The notes: generated by a model not told the origin, from the sequence alone. Shown: positions 1 through 8,706, counted from the first letter of the stretch. The stretch is 57,267 nucleotides of DNA from Lachnospiraceae bacterium UBA7086 (GCA_002492525.1 DKZA01000031.1:1-57267); one strand, 5' to 3'. A program made the numbers and translations.

Positions 1-41
1 CTTTCCAGGGGTGTCCCTTCAGCCATCTTGGGTACTTCTCC
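1..41 (-). tRNA. tRNA-Ser (anticodon GGA), 5' part only
   Basis: The complement of the first 41 bases is the 5' half of a serine tRNA: acceptor strand GGAGAAG (35-41), a D-arm, and an anticodon stem with loop CTGGAAA, giving anticodon GGA, which reads UCC. The gene runs off the left edge of the window, so the long variable arm and T-arm are not visible. It lies 71 bp downstream of the tRNA-Ser(UGA) gene on the same strand and is probably transcribed with it. Confidence 0.85.
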
Positions 42-112
42 AAACAAAGCTAAATCAAAAATATCATCTTCAATTATCGAGTCATAAAACTCGGTCGGAG
101 AGGAATCTCCAG

Positions 113-198
113 CGGAGAGGGTGGGATTCGAACCCACGCGCCCTTGCGGACAAACGGTTTTCAAGACCGCCTCGTTATGACCACTTCGATACCTCTCC
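113..198 (-). tRNA. tRNA-Ser (anticodon UGA)
   Basis: This is a complete 86-nt class II tRNA. The acceptor arms GGAGAGG (192-198) and its complement (114-120) pair fully, with discriminator G at 113. The anticodon loop is CTTGAAA, so the anticodon is UGA (reads UCA and related Ser codons). The long variable arm GTCCGCAAGGGC and T-arm GTGGGTTCGAATCCCAC are clear. No 3' CCA is encoded, so CCA must be added by nucleotidyltransferase. A consensus promoter (240-268) lies directly upstream. Confidence 0.95.
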
Positions 199-239
199 AG
201 GTTCGCATTGCACCAGAATCTAAGTCAAGCGCAATGTTT

Positions 240-268
240 ATTCTAACAAAAATAAATTTTCATGTCAA
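240..268 (-). promoter_or_regulatory. Sigma-A promoter of the tRNA-Ser genes
   Basis: Reading leftward, TTGACA (263-268) is followed by exactly 17 bases and TAGAAT (240-245). It sits about 40 bp upstream of tRNA-Ser(UGA) and just after the stop of the DUF1266 lipoprotein gene, so the tRNAs have their own promoter. Confidence 0.8.
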
Positions 269-285
269 CAGGTTTCTCTTATTTT

Positions 286-1362
286 TCACCAACTCTTTTT
301 CAACTTCATATCCCAGTCCAGTTCATATGGATTGTCACCTGATTTTTTGAGCATTTCATAGTAGCTGCGCCTCTCTTTCGTGGGGGAATCCTCTGCAATC
401 TCCAGATCGCCTTGCCAGAATTGGTAACCAAGCATATAGGCTTCCATCATTTCATCCCACGAGTCGTACATCTTTTGTAATCTCCGCGAATTTTCAAGGG
501 ACGCATCCATCGCTTCTTCATAATCCATAAAACCGCAAAGATAGAAATCGGCATACAGCTGATTCACCCTACAGAGATCCCATGCCGCAATATACTCAGG
601 ATCAATGCCCTCATGATGCATATAATAAGCCAGCACATACCGCCCAGGCACATCTCCCAGATTGATGTCTGTGCGCTCACCGTTTATGATTTTAGTCATC
701 TCTTCCGCAAAGCGCGCCTCCTTCAAATCCATCAGGCCCCATTCTTCCAGGTCGTCCATGCACTCTCTGCATTTGGCACGGTGGCCGCCTTCGAGCAGAT
801 TATTCACCGTCTTAATCCCCGATTCCCGATCCGTCACATTCCAACTGGAATAAAGAAGATACTGCGCCATCCTTGCATTATCTTCTGTAGGCTCCTGACC
901 TCCTACCCACCGCCAGTTCCAGCCGTTTGCATATGTCAGGCAGGCATAGGAAGCGTTAAACCATAACACGGTTTCTGGCAGCTTGGGCGGTTGAACCGTA
1001 TCCGGCACATTACCGCTCTCACTTAACAGCTCAGCCATCGTGACGGGACGCTCCTCTTCGGTTGTTTCCGCCTCCTGCGCTCCGGCGTCTTCGGTCTCCG
1101 CACCCGTCGCTTCCTCTTCCTGCGCTTCTGCGTCTTCAGTCTCCGCGCCCATCGCTTCTGCGTCTTCGGTCTCTGCATCTGCCGCTTTCGGCATTTCGGC
1201 CATTTCTGTCCCAGCTGTTTCTGTTTCCTGCGTCTCAGCATCCCTGGTCATTTCTTCCTGCTTTCCGCATCCCATAAGCATGGCAGCAAACAGAATCCCG
1301 ACCACTATCCCTGCTGCACAGCGCATATTCTTTTTCTGGTTCTTCTGATTCTCATTCTTCAT
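286..1362 (-). CDS. DUF1266-domain lipoprotein
   Basis: Predicted 358-residue secreted lipoprotein of unknown function. The N-terminus carries basic residues, a hydrophobic stretch and lipobox LMGC with the lipidated Cys at 32. Residues about 35-115 are a low-complexity Glu/Ala/Thr linker built from ETEDAEA-type repeats. From about 128 on the sequence resembles DUF1266: the GGQEPTEDNARMAQYL segment, LLEGGHR, AAWDLCRVNQLY, and a C-terminal YDSWDEMMEAYMLGYQFW block. The ATG at 1362 (upstream CAGGG) is preferred over a longer frame starting at 1485 because it starts the signal peptide directly. It overlaps the stop of the upstream lipoprotein gene by 11 bp, so the two are probably translationally coupled. 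Confidence 0.75.
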   Translation of the reverse strand: MKNENQKNQKKNMRCAAGIVVGILFAAMLMGCGKQEEMTRDAETQETETAGTEMAEMPKAADAETEDAEAMGAETEDAEAQEEEATGAETEDAGAQEAETTEEERPVTMAELLSESGNVPDTVQPPKLPETVLWFNASYACLTYANGWNWRWVGGQEPTEDNARMAQYLLYSSWNVTDRESGIKTVNNLLEGGHRAKCRECMDDLEEWGLMDLKEARFAEEMTKIINGERTDINLGDVPGRYVLAYYMHHEGIDPEYIAAWDLCRVNQLYADFYLCGFMDYEEAMDASLENSRRLQKMYDSWDEMMEAYMLGYQFWQGDLEIAEDSPTKERRSYYEMLKKSGDNPYELDWDMKLKKSW

Positions 1363-2755
1363 TATAATACCCTGATAAATCGATTCCATATGCCATTTCC
1401 AGTTCCTGAAGCAGGGTATTGGTAGATGTGTCAAAATCTTTATCACGAAGCGTGATATCACAGGTAAGAGCATATTTCTCCTCAATGACCATCCAGCAAT
1501 TTACCTCTGTTTCCTTATAGTGTTCTTCCGTTATGGGATCAAAGGTCTCATAATCAACCACATAGTACCATGCGTTTTCAAAGCCGGACATTACCATAAC
1601 TTCACTCTTACGGACATTACGATTTTCCACGCTCTCCTCATTTAGCTTTTGCTCATACAATCTGTCGGCGCTCTTCTTCATCAACGGCACGTATTGATCC
1701 GTACCTGTAGGAGAACCGCCAATATATACGTGAACCCCGTGCATGGAAGCGGAGAGAGAACTTTCTCTCACGGAAGTTGCTCGCCCCATGGGAGCCATAA
1801 CCGGACACTGGGTTTTTCCATCAGCAAAGTATAAGGTAGTCTTCCCAAGATATTGGTATCCATCCACCTTAATAAGAGCTTTTTCTCCTTCCTCCGGCTC
1901 ATATATATCCTGCTCTTCCACCTGCCGTACAGCATCCGCTTTAGCCCATTCTCCACTGGGCATAAGGTTCTCCAATCTGGTGCCATAACACTGTCCTATC
2001 TGTGTAAGAATCTTCTCCGTCTGCTCATCCACGCTTACTTCCGCAATTTCCAATTGCCAAAGTACGCCCACTCCCGTCTTCGGCACATCAAGATAAAATA
2101 ACATTCTCTTCTCGTAAGCCGTTCCGTATAAATCCTTGCTCTTTACGGAAGCAGTCACATATCTGTCCGCGCCGTTTTTCACAACTTTGCCAAGCTGCAC
2201 ATCCGAATACTCCTCATTGTTTCCCCAGTCCGCTTTTTGACTTTTCAGGCTTTCGTTCAGCATCTCATAAGGCAGATTTTCATCCCCGCCGCTGTACACC
2301 GCTGCAAAAAAACTGATCCCATGACCAAAATAACTTAAAAACCCGTCGCTGTTTTCACTTCCGTCAGGCGCATAGACTTCATAGGATGAACCGTCTCCGT
2401 AAATATCCTCAAGCATGTATTTCTGCATATATTGTAAATCTGCCGCATCCTCGTCGGAAATCAGTTCCCCCATCCCATCACATGTCACCGTCACATCTAT
2501 GCTCTGGTTTTCGGTATCAGACGTATCTTCCCCTGATTCTTCTGTATCGGGTATCTTCTCATCCTGCTCTTTGGTAACAGACATCCCCTCGCCCTGCTCT
2601 TCTGTATCAGGCATCTCCTCATCCTGCTCTTTGGTAACAGATGTCTCCTCATCAGGTTCCTCTGTATCGGATGCTTTGCCACATCCTGGTAAAAATGACA
2701 TGCACGTCATAATTATCAGGAGGGCTGCCATGATTTCTTTTGCCTTTTGCTTCAT
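1352..2755 (-). CDS. Acidic-repeat lipoprotein, unknown function
   Basis: Predicted 467-residue lipoprotein with lipobox LPGC (Cys25) and a spacer (about 30-85) made of repeated Thr/Glu/Asp-rich units such as VTKEQDEEMPDTEEQ. The remainder is a folded, Tyr- and Glu-rich extracellular domain that I do not recognise. ATG at 2755 is chosen because the complement upstream has GGGAAGGGAAAG at proper distance; a GTG at 2776 gives a longer frame but has no RBS. It precedes and overlaps the DUF1266 lipoprotein gene, and both share the same layout of lipobox, acidic linker and globular domain, which suggests a two-protein surface module. Confidence 0.65.
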   Translation of the reverse strand: MKQKAKEIMAALLIIMTCMSFLPGCGKASDTEEPDEETSVTKEQDEEMPDTEEQGEGMSVTKEQDEKIPDTEESGEDTSDTENQSIDVTVTCDGMGELISDEDAADLQYMQKYMLEDIYGDGSSYEVYAPDGSENSDGFLSYFGHGISFFAAVYSGGDENLPYEMLNESLKSQKADWGNNEEYSDVQLGKVVKNGADRYVTASVKSKDLYGTAYEKRMLFYLDVPKTGVGVLWQLEIAEVSVDEQTEKILTQIGQCYGTRLENLMPSGEWAKADAVRQVEEQDIYEPEEGEKALIKVDGYQYLGKTTLYFADGKTQCPVMAPMGRATSVRESSLSASMHGVHVYIGGSPTGTDQYVPLMKKSADRLYEQKLNEESVENRNVRKSEVMVMSGFENAWYYVVDYETFDPITEEHYKETEVNCWMVIEEKYALTCDITLRDKDFDTSTNTLLQELEMAYGIDLSGYYNEE

Positions 2756-2803
2756 TTGTCTTTCCCTTCCCAACACATCTTTTATAAATAAGCGTTTTCT
2801 CTT

Positions 2804-3559
2804 TCAGTAGCTGCCTTGTGCCTTCAATAAGGCTTCTGCAATCTGCATATCCTCCGGTGTGGTAATCTTAATATTCTCATAAGACCCCTGCACCAGCTTC
2901 ACTTTACATCCCGTAAAACGTTCCACTGTCATAGCATCATCTGTAATGGCAAACCCCTCCCGCACGAGATTCTCCTTCTCCTGCATCAGCTTGTCATAAG
3001 AAGAAATAATGAGCGGGGTATCAAATACCTGGGGCGTCTGTATCTGCCAGAGCAGGGCGCGATCCGGCGTCTTGGCCGCATATTCTTCGCTATCCGCAAT
3101 CTTGATAGTGTCCTTCACCGGCATCCCGGCCACGCAGGCGTGATGTTTCTCCACTGCCTCATAACAACGTCTGAGAATCTCTTCCGTCAGAAAGGGACGC
3201 ACACCGTCATGGATAAAAATATAGCCGTCCCTGTTCGGAACCGCCATATCATCGTCCGCGATCACCTGCAATGCATGATACACAGAATCATACCGTTCTC
3301 TGCCGCCCGCCACGATTGTATCGACTTTACGGAATCCATAACGTGTCACTATCTCATCGTGCATATATTCTATATCACTCACTTCTGTCCCGGCCACCAG
3401 AATACAATCGTCTATGATGGCGGATTCTTCTATCGCATGCAGTGCATACCAGATGACAGGCTTATCCTGCAAAAGCATGTACTGCTTGGCCACATCGCTT
3501 TTCATACGACTGCCGCGTCCCGCCGCCAGCACGATAGCGGTGCATCTTTTTTTCTCCAT
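2804..3559 (-). CDS. ispD: 2-C-methyl-D-erythritol 4-phosphate cytidylyltransferase
   Basis: IspD transfers CMP from CTP to MEP in the MEP isoprenoid pathway (cytosolic). The 251-residue length is near the family norm. The CTP-binding signature VLAAGRGSRM is at about residues 10-19, followed by the conserved HDGVRPF, the QIQTPQVF segment, ITDDAMTVE and the C-terminal NIKITTPEDMQIAE. ATG at 3559 has GAGAGG upstream. The gene follows tsaD by 45 bp on the same strand and is probably the last essential gene of the tsa/rnz cluster. Confidence 0.93.
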   Translation of the reverse strand: MEKKRCTAIVLAAGRGSRMKSDVAKQYMLLQDKPVIWYALHAIEESAIIDDCILVAGTEVSDIEYMHDEIVTRYGFRKVDTIVAGGRERYDSVYHALQVIADDDMAVPNRDGYIFIHDGVRPFLTEEILRRCYEAVEKHHACVAGMPVKDTIKIADSEEYAAKTPDRALLWQIQTPQVFDTPLIISSYDKLMQEKENLVREGFAITDDAMTVERFTGCKVKLVQGSYENIKITTPEDMQIAEALLKAQGSY

Positions 3560-3604
3560 ACACTCTGACCTCTCTCTGGATGAAAAACATTCTTCCCGGG
3601 GAAG

Positions 3605-4627
3605 TTATGCTCGGTCCCCCAGCTTTAAATTCGGCACAGCGTTCAGATCATACCCGTGCCGCACCCCTTTTTGGTACTCATAGTAAGCCGCCGCGCCAAT
3701 CATCGCCGCATTATCTGTACACAGAATAGGAGACGGCCGATAAAAAGCCACTCCCTTTTGGCGGCATGCCTCCGCCAACGCTTCCCGCAGTGCCTGATTG
3801 GAAGCCACGCCTCCCGCAATGGCAAATTTGTCTATCCCGCTCTCCTCCACGGCCATAAGGGAGTGTTCCACCAGCACATCCACCACCGCTTTCTGAAAAG
3901 AGGCCGCCACATCCGCCTGACAGACGGGGATTCCTTTCATTTCACAGGAATTCAGATAATTAAGTACCGCCGACTTCAGGCCGCTGAAACTAAAATCATA
4001 GACTGCATCCGCCACTTTGGCCCGCGGAAACTGAATGGCATCCGGATTCCCCTGCCTGGATACTTTATCAATCTTAGGGCCGCCCGGATATCCCAATCCA
4101 ATGGCACGGGCCACTTTGTCAAAAGCTTCCCCTGCCGCATCATCTCTGGTACGTCCCAGAATCTCATACTCGCCATAATCTCTGACCACCACTAAATGAG
4201 AATGTCCGCCCGATACGACCAGGCAGACAAACGGCGGTTCCAACTCTTTGTTCTCAATATAATTGGCACTGATATGCCCCTCAATATGATGAACGCCCAC
4301 CAGCGGAATTCCCGAAGCAAAGCTCATTGCCTTTGCCGCGGACACGCCTACCAAAAGCGCTCCCACAAGTCCCGGGCCGTAAGTAACTGCAATGGCATCC
4401 ATATCAGACAAATTCCGTCCTGCCTCATGCAGCGCCTGGCCTGCCACTTGATTAATCTTCTCGATATGCTTGCGGGACGCGATCTCCGGAACCACCCCGC
4501 CATAAAGTGTATGCAGGTCAATCTGTGAAGAAATGATATTCGAGAGGACTTCCCGACCGCCACGCACCACCGCAGCCGCCGTCTCGTCACAGGAGGTTTC
4601 TATCGCCAAAATATCTACCGAACTCAT
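3605..4627 (-). CDS. tsaD: tRNA N6-threonylcarbamoyladenosine transferase TsaD
   Basis: TsaD transfers the threonylcarbamoyl group to A37 of ANN-decoding tRNAs, working with TsaB and TsaE, both of which are encoded in this cluster. The 340-residue protein shows the ASKHA N-terminal ILAIETSCDET, the metal-binding HHIEGH (His114 and His118), the nucleotide loop GLGYPGGP and the C-terminal CTDNAAMIGAAAYY. The start at 4627 is set by AGGAGA placed over the stop codon of the upstream gene and by homology; a frame extending to 4675 adds residues not seen in TsaD proteins. Confidence 0.95.
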   Translation of the reverse strand: MSSVDILAIETSCDETAAAVVRGGREVLSNIISSQIDLHTLYGGVVPEIASRKHIEKINQVAGQALHEAGRNLSDMDAIAVTYGPGLVGALLVGVSAAKAMSFASGIPLVGVHHIEGHISANYIENKELEPPFVCLVVSGGHSHLVVVRDYGEYEILGRTRDDAAGEAFDKVARAIGLGYPGGPKIDKVSRQGNPDAIQFPRAKVADAVYDFSFSGLKSAVLNYLNSCEMKGIPVCQADVAASFQKAVVDVLVEHSLMAVEESGIDKFAIAGGVASNQALREALAEACRQKGVAFYRPSPILCTDNAAMIGAAAYYEYQKGVRHGYDLNAVPNLKLGDRA

Positions 4628-4638
4628 ATGTCTGTCTC

Positions 4639-5217
4639 CTATTGCTCTGCCAGTTCCCATCCAAGGATCTTCCAATGCCCGTCCTCATCTTCCCGCAGGA
4701 CAAACTGTTCCATGGAAGCTACGGTCCCTGTGCTGCCAGCCTTCTTCAGATTAAAAGTACAATACATTCTTGCACAGGAACGGCCATTCTCCGCGAAATA
4801 TTCCACATCCGTACTGGCTGAAATATCATAACTGGCAATCGTGTACTGATCCTGCTTCATCTGTGCAATTTCCGTTTTTAAATCATTAAGATAATCTTCC
4901 TGCGTCTTATTTGCTATCAGTTCCTCATCGTAAAGTTCCTGAATCTTAGCCGCAAGCTGATGCAATTCTTCCTCACTGTATTCTTCATTATAAAAGCACC
5001 GGGTAATCTGACAGTAATATTTCATGACTTCTTTAGGCGTAGGCGGATAATTGCGTTCCAAATCTTTCATCAGTACACTCTGTACTGCCGTGACTTGTAC
5101 CGATTCTGCCGTCTGTTCTTTGCCTGATTTATGGCTCAGGTAATAATAATATCCCAGTATAAGCGCTGCAAGGACTATTACGACAATGACAATTTTAACT
5201 GTTTTGGCACCCTTCAT
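4639..5217 (-). CDS. Membrane-anchored protein of unknown function
   Basis: Predicted 192-residue protein with one N-terminal transmembrane helix (about 7-23, Val/Ile-rich) and an exterior domain. The C-terminal part, with a QFVLREDEDGHWKILGWEL ending, looks like a small SnoaL/NTF2-like or lumazine-binding style beta domain, but I cannot assign a family. ATG 5217 is chosen because GGAGGA lies 8 bases upstream; the longer frame overlaps rnz. It sits between rnz and tsaD with 11 bp to tsaD, so it is probably cotranscribed, though nothing in it points to tRNA work. Confidence 0.7.
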   Translation of the reverse strand: MKGAKTVKIVIVVIVLAALILGYYYYLSHKSGKEQTAESVQVTAVQSVLMKDLERNYPPTPKEVMKYYCQITRCFYNEEYSEEELHQLAAKIQELYDEELIANKTQEDYLNDLKTEIAQMKQDQYTIASYDISASTDVEYFAENGRSCARMYCTFNLKKAGSTGTVASMEQFVLREDEDGHWKILGWELAEQ

Positions 5218-5263
5218 AAATGAATCCTCCATGTCAGAGCAGGCAACGATGACGACACACATC

Positions 5264-6175
5264 TTACTCCTCATCAAACAACAAATCGACGCTCCTGCCG
5301 TCTTTGGCAGCAATCGCATTTGGAAAAATCTTCCTTACCTCCTGCATATAATCTTCCGGACGGATCAAGGAAGGGCTGTAATGTGTCAGCCACAGTTCAC
5401 GTACCCCTGCACGAAATGCAAGATCCGCCGCCTCATAAAACGTCATATGCTTATATTCTTTCGCCTTTTGCGCCTTGTCCGGTTCTCCGTACATTCCCTC
5501 GCAGATAAAAAGATCTGCTCCCGCCGCGCTTTGTACAATCCCCTCGGTAGGTCTGGTGTCCGTGCAATAAGTCACCTTAATCCCTTTCCTTGGCGCTCCC
5601 AATACCATATCCGGCGTAAAAGTCTTTCCTTCTTCTTCTATTATCTCACCTTTTTGCAAACGATTCCAGTACTTTCTTGGAATCTGCAATTCATTAGCAC
5701 GTTCCACGTCAAATCTGCCAATACGCTCCACCACGATATTATAGCCATAACAGATCACATTGTGATTTACCCGGTACGCCTCGATATGAAAACCGTCAAA
5801 AGCAATCGTCTGCTCTGTCTGGGTCAGTTCCAGACATCGAATCTCAAAAGGCAGTTCCGGTGCAATCACCCGCAAGGAATTGACCACTCTGGTCAGTCCC
5901 TTGGGCCCTATCAGCAGTAACGGTTGTGTACGTTCCGCATTGCCCATGGTAAGGAGCATCCCCGGCAGACCACTGATATGATCCGCATGAAAATGGGTGA
6001 AGCAGATAATATCAATAGGCTTGGGGCTCCACCCTTTTTCTTTCATCGCTATCTGCGTTCCCTCTCCGCAGTCTATCAATATGCTGATACCCTGATACCT
6101 CGCCATCAGCGAAGTAAGCCATCTGTGCGGCAGCGGCATCATTCCTCCTGTACCAAGTAAGCAGATGTCTAACAT
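5264..6175 (-). CDS. rnz: Ribonuclease Z
   Basis: RNase Z is the endonuclease that trims tRNA 3' trailers, relevant here because the tRNA-Ser genes in this window lack encoded CCA. The 303-residue protein is a metallo-beta-lactamase: HxHxDH motif THFHADH (His61, His63, Asp65, His66), the PxKxG exosite-type segment, YCTDTRP, CEGMY and the C-terminal LTHYSP histidine. The length matches the short bacterial RNase Z family. It lies in the tsa cluster on the same strand. Confidence 0.93.
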   Translation of the reverse strand: MLDICLLGTGGMMPLPHRWLTSLMARYQGISILIDCGEGTQIAMKEKGWSPKPIDIICFTHFHADHISGLPGMLLTMGNAERTQPLLLIGPKGLTRVVNSLRVIAPELPFEIRCLELTQTEQTIAFDGFHIEAYRVNHNVICYGYNIVVERIGRFDVERANELQIPRKYWNRLQKGEIIEEEGKTFTPDMVLGAPRKGIKVTYCTDTRPTEGIVQSAAGADLFICEGMYGEPDKAQKAKEYKHMTFYEAADLAFRAGVRELWLTHYSPSLIRPEDYMQEVRKIFPNAIAAKDGRSVDLLFDEE

Positions 6176-6207
6176 ATGTGCTCCTATTCTGTCAAAAGCC
6201 GGGCAGT

Positions 6208-6450
6208 CTAGAGCATTTCCTTTCTCTCCCGTCTCTCGACCGGAACCTGAAAACCGGCTGTCAGTCTTTCATAACAGGTCTCACACAGGTCAAATTTCTC
6301 GCTCTCTCCGTCCTTAGCGCCAAAAAAACCAAAATCATGGTCCACATGAATACATTCTTCTTTTAAAATTCCATTTTCTACCAATAATTTTTTGCCGCAG
6401 GCATTACAGACTACCGTGACCAACTCTTTTTCATTTTCATAAACGCGCAT
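6208..6450 (-). CDS. Small zinc-ribbon-like protein
   Basis: 80-residue protein with two Cys pairs, CNACGKK near residue 15 and CETCYERL near residue 56, plus a Cys-Ile-His-Val-Asp-His segment between them. The spacing suggests zinc binding. I do not recognise a named family. ATG 6450 has AGGAGG just upstream (cctcct in the plus strand at 6457-6462). It lies between rimI and rnz on the same strand; an RNA- or ribosome-related role is possible but is inference from location only. Confidence 0.65.
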   Translation of the reverse strand: MRVYENEKELVTVVCNACGKKLLVENGILKEECIHVDHDFGFFGAKDGESEKFDLCETCYERLTAGFQVPVERRERKEML

Positions 6451-6540
6451 GACAATCCTCCTGTAATCTTACTTATTCCCCTCGCACCCATTTTAGCAGA
6501 TAAAATGCGAAAAATCGGTGGTAATTGTTCCATGCGCTTC

Positions 6541-6975
6541 CTATCTCTTCCACATTATCATAGCATCTTCCGTCGGTTTTTCATAGAAATTGGGGCGAAT
6601 TCCCTCCGACGAAAATCCCAGTTTCTCATACATGCGGATTGCCGCCTCATTGCTGACCCGCACTTCCAGTGTATAAGCTGTGACCCCCTCCCGGTCTCCT
6701 TCCATCATCAGATAGTTAAGAAGTCCGGTTCCCACACCGCGTCTTCTGGCCCTGGGCGCCACAGCGACATTGGTGATATTCCCTTCTCCGGCAACCATCC
6801 AGAGTCCGCAGCCGCCAAGCAGGTGCCCGTCTTCTTCGGCTACATAGTACCTGGTATCTTCCTTTGTAATCATCTGTAAAAAAGATTCCGGTGACCAGGG
6901 CATGGAAAAGGTCTCCTCCTCCAGCCTGCTGATATAAGGTACATCTTCCGGAGTCATTGCTCTGTAAGTAATCAT
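6541..6975 (-). CDS. rimI: Ribosomal-protein-alanine N-acetyltransferase
   Basis: GNAT-fold acetyltransferase of 144 residues, the usual RimI length; RimI N-acetylates ribosomal protein S18. Visible are the acetyl-CoA loop VAVAPRARRRGVGTGLL, the catalytic-region LEVRVSNEAAIRMYEKLGF and the C-terminal EDAMIMWKR. It overlaps the 3' end of tsaB by 4 bp (ATGA type), and rimI next to tsaB is a common bacterial arrangement. The substrate is inferred from the family. Confidence 0.88.
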   Translation of the reverse strand: MITYRAMTPEDVPYISRLEEETFSMPWSPESFLQMITKEDTRYYVAEEDGHLLGGCGLWMVAGEGNITNVAVAPRARRRGVGTGLLNYLMMEGDREGVTAYTLEVRVSNEAAIRMYEKLGFSSEGIRPNFYEKPTEDAMIMWKR

Positions 6976-7691
6976 ACTCCATCTTCCCTCTCAACCCGCT
7001 CACGTTCCGCCTGGGAAAGCCGCAGATACACCGGTGCATGTTGTGCCCCGCTCTCCACTTTCCCCTGGGCATAATACAGGCTTCCCAGTACTGCGATACA
7101 GGCGGCGGACTGTCTGTTACGATGCGCAGGCGCCAGGGTGTATGGCACCTGCATCACCTCCGCCATCCGTTCCCGGAATACCGGCACACCATCCCCTAAG
7201 AAAACAACTTTTCTTTCCAAGCCATTCAGCACCCCCGCAATCTCATCAAAAGACAACGCGCACTGTTCTTTGATGACATGCATGTCATATTTATTCTCCC
7301 TATAAACAAATTCGTAAATACCTGTGTACACCTGGCTTCTCCTGGCATCCATAATCGGACACACCAGAGCGTCCGTACCATACATCTGATAGGCCAGTCC
7401 TTCCACAGTTGGTACCGGCACGATAGGCTTATCTAATGCAAAAGCAAGTCCTTTGGCCGTAGCGGAACCGATACGCAAGCCAGTAAAAGAACCCGGTCCT
7501 GCCGCCACTGCTATAGCATCCACCGTGTTCATATCCAGTTCCACCATATCCCGAATCTCCTCCAGCATGGGCAGGAGTGTCTGCGAATGTGTCTTTTTAT
7601 ATTGTATAGTATACTCCGCGATCAGGTTGTCATCTTCTAAAAGCGCTGCGCTGGCCACCAACCCGGAGCTGTCCAATGCCAGTATCTTCAT
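6972..7691 (-). CDS. tsaB: tRNA threonylcarbamoyladenosine biosynthesis protein TsaB
   Basis: TsaB is the inactive ASKHA paralogue of TsaD that scaffolds the TsaBDE complex for t6A37. The 239-residue protein begins with MKILALDSSG, and has the HSQTLLPML motif, AAGPGSFTGLRIG and GLAFALDKPIVPVPTVEGLA. It overlaps tsaE by 4 bp at its start and rimI by 4 bp at its end, indicating tight translational coupling. Confidence 0.95.
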   Translation of the reverse strand: MKILALDSSGLVASAALLEDDNLIAEYTIQYKKTHSQTLLPMLEEIRDMVELDMNTVDAIAVAAGPGSFTGLRIGSATAKGLAFALDKPIVPVPTVEGLAYQMYGTDALVCPIMDARRSQVYTGIYEFVYRENKYDMHVIKEQCALSFDEIAGVLNGLERKVVFLGDGVPVFRERMAEVMQVPYTLAPAHRNRQSAACIAVLGSLYYAQGKVESGAQHAPVYLRLSQAERERVEREDGV

Positions 7692-8128
7692 AAGCCCTTC
7701 TCTTCTATTCTTATGCTGCGATAATCAAATCCTTTAGTCAAATCTTTCTCTATAGTGATGCGGGTATGCCTCTTGGGGATAATCTCTGCTACCAGATCCG
7801 CCCACTCGATCAGACAGACACCCGCTCCATAGAAACAATCTTCATAGCCGATCTCTTCCATCTCTTCCACATCTCCGATACGGTATACATCAAAGTGATA
7901 AAAGGGAATCCTGCCCTCCTCATAAATCTGCAGGATCGTAAAGGTTGGACTGTTGACCGGCTCACTGATACCAAGCCCAGCCGCCACGCCTTGAGTAAAG
8001 ACTGTCTTCCCCACACCCAGATCCCCGATCAAGGTGCAGACCTGCCCCGGCTGTACGCACTCGCCAAAGCTCTTACCATATGCAAATGTTTCCTGTGCAC
8101 TGAAAGATTCCATTATCTTTTCCATCAT
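7688..8128 (-). CDS. tsaE: tRNA threonylcarbamoyladenosine biosynthesis ATPase TsaE
   Basis: TsaE is the small P-loop ATPase that activates the TsaBD complex. The 146-residue protein has Walker A GDLGVGKT at residues 35-42, the NSPTFTI motif typical of TsaE and the HFDVYR and CLIEWAD segments. Its ATG at 8128 overlaps the stop codon of the YcxB-like gene by 4 bp and its stop overlaps tsaB by 4 bp. Confidence 0.95.
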   Translation of the reverse strand: MMEKIMESFSAQETFAYGKSFGECVQPGQVCTLIGDLGVGKTVFTQGVAAGLGISEPVNSPTFTILQIYEEGRIPFYHFDVYRIGDVEEMEEIGYEDCFYGAGVCLIEWADLVAEIIPKRHTRITIEKDLTKGFDYRSIRIEEKGL

Positions 8129-8604
8129 CCGCGTATCTTCACTTTCCTGGGAGGCATGTGGGTAGATATGATCTCGATTACTTTATATTTTCCCTCGCCT
8201 AAATCCTTCTTCGGAAAGATACAGGCATTGACTGCCGTGGTATAAACTACGATACTCTTGGGCGTGGAAACGGCTCTGACCATATTCTCCCAGGCCATCT
8301 TCTCCGTAGTCTCATCCTGGGATACCTCAATACCTTCCTCTGTCAGTTTATAATGAAGAGGTTTCTTAAACGCCGGCGTAGTCTGCGCCTGCTGCCTGGA
8401 TTTTAAAAAGAGCGTCCAAGGCAGATACAACAGAATGACCAGCGCAATAATCAGCACCAGCGGCTGTCTGTTAGACACAAAAAGAACCAGCATCAAGGCT
8501 CCCACCAGCGTCCCCATTAAACCGGGCAGCCGGGAATACGTATGCTGTAACATATAATCATATAAAATATTAGGGGTGATTTTTACATCAAATTCTATTT
8601 CCAT
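8125..8604 (-). CDS. YcxB-like membrane protein
   Basis: 159-residue protein with a short cytoplasmic N-terminus, two closely spaced transmembrane helices (about 28-43 and 49-67), and a C-terminal beta-rich domain ending in FPKKDL and a basic tail. The KLTEEGIEVS followed by MAWENMVRAVSTPKSIVVY segments resemble the YcxB-like family, whose function is unknown. ATG 8604 with AGGTG seven bases upstream is preferred to the GTG at 8613. It is the first gene of the tsaE-tsaB-rimI run and shares a 4-bp overlap with tsaE. Confidence 0.7.
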   Translation of the reverse strand: MEIEFDVKITPNILYDYMLQHTYSRLPGLMGTLVGALMLVLFVSNRQPLVLIIALVILLYLPWTLFLKSRQQAQTTPAFKKPLHYKLTEEGIEVSQDETTEKMAWENMVRAVSTPKSIVVYTTAVNACIFPKKDLGEGKYKVIEIISTHMPPRKVKIRG

Positions 8605-8677
8605 GCCTGTCACCTTTCACCTTCTGCTTATATACAGCCTTTAAGAACCGCAAAATCAGGCATTTCCCACTTCTCTA

Positions 8678-8706
8678 AGAAAGCACCTACAATGCAGGTG
8701 CTTTCT
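8678..8706. terminator. Hairpin terminator between the efflux operon and the tsa cluster
   Basis: A perfect 11-bp inverted repeat, AGAAAGCACCT (8678-8688) and its complement (8696-8706), with a 7-base loop. On the minus strand it is followed by TTCTTAG-type T-rich sequence and would end transcripts coming from the efflux operon (9001-12577). It is 74 bp upstream of the YcxB-like gene. Confidence 0.65.

Noticed and set aside
4628..4675. Extended TsaD N-terminus
   Set aside because: The longer frame lacks an RBS and homologues start at the MSSVDIL position.
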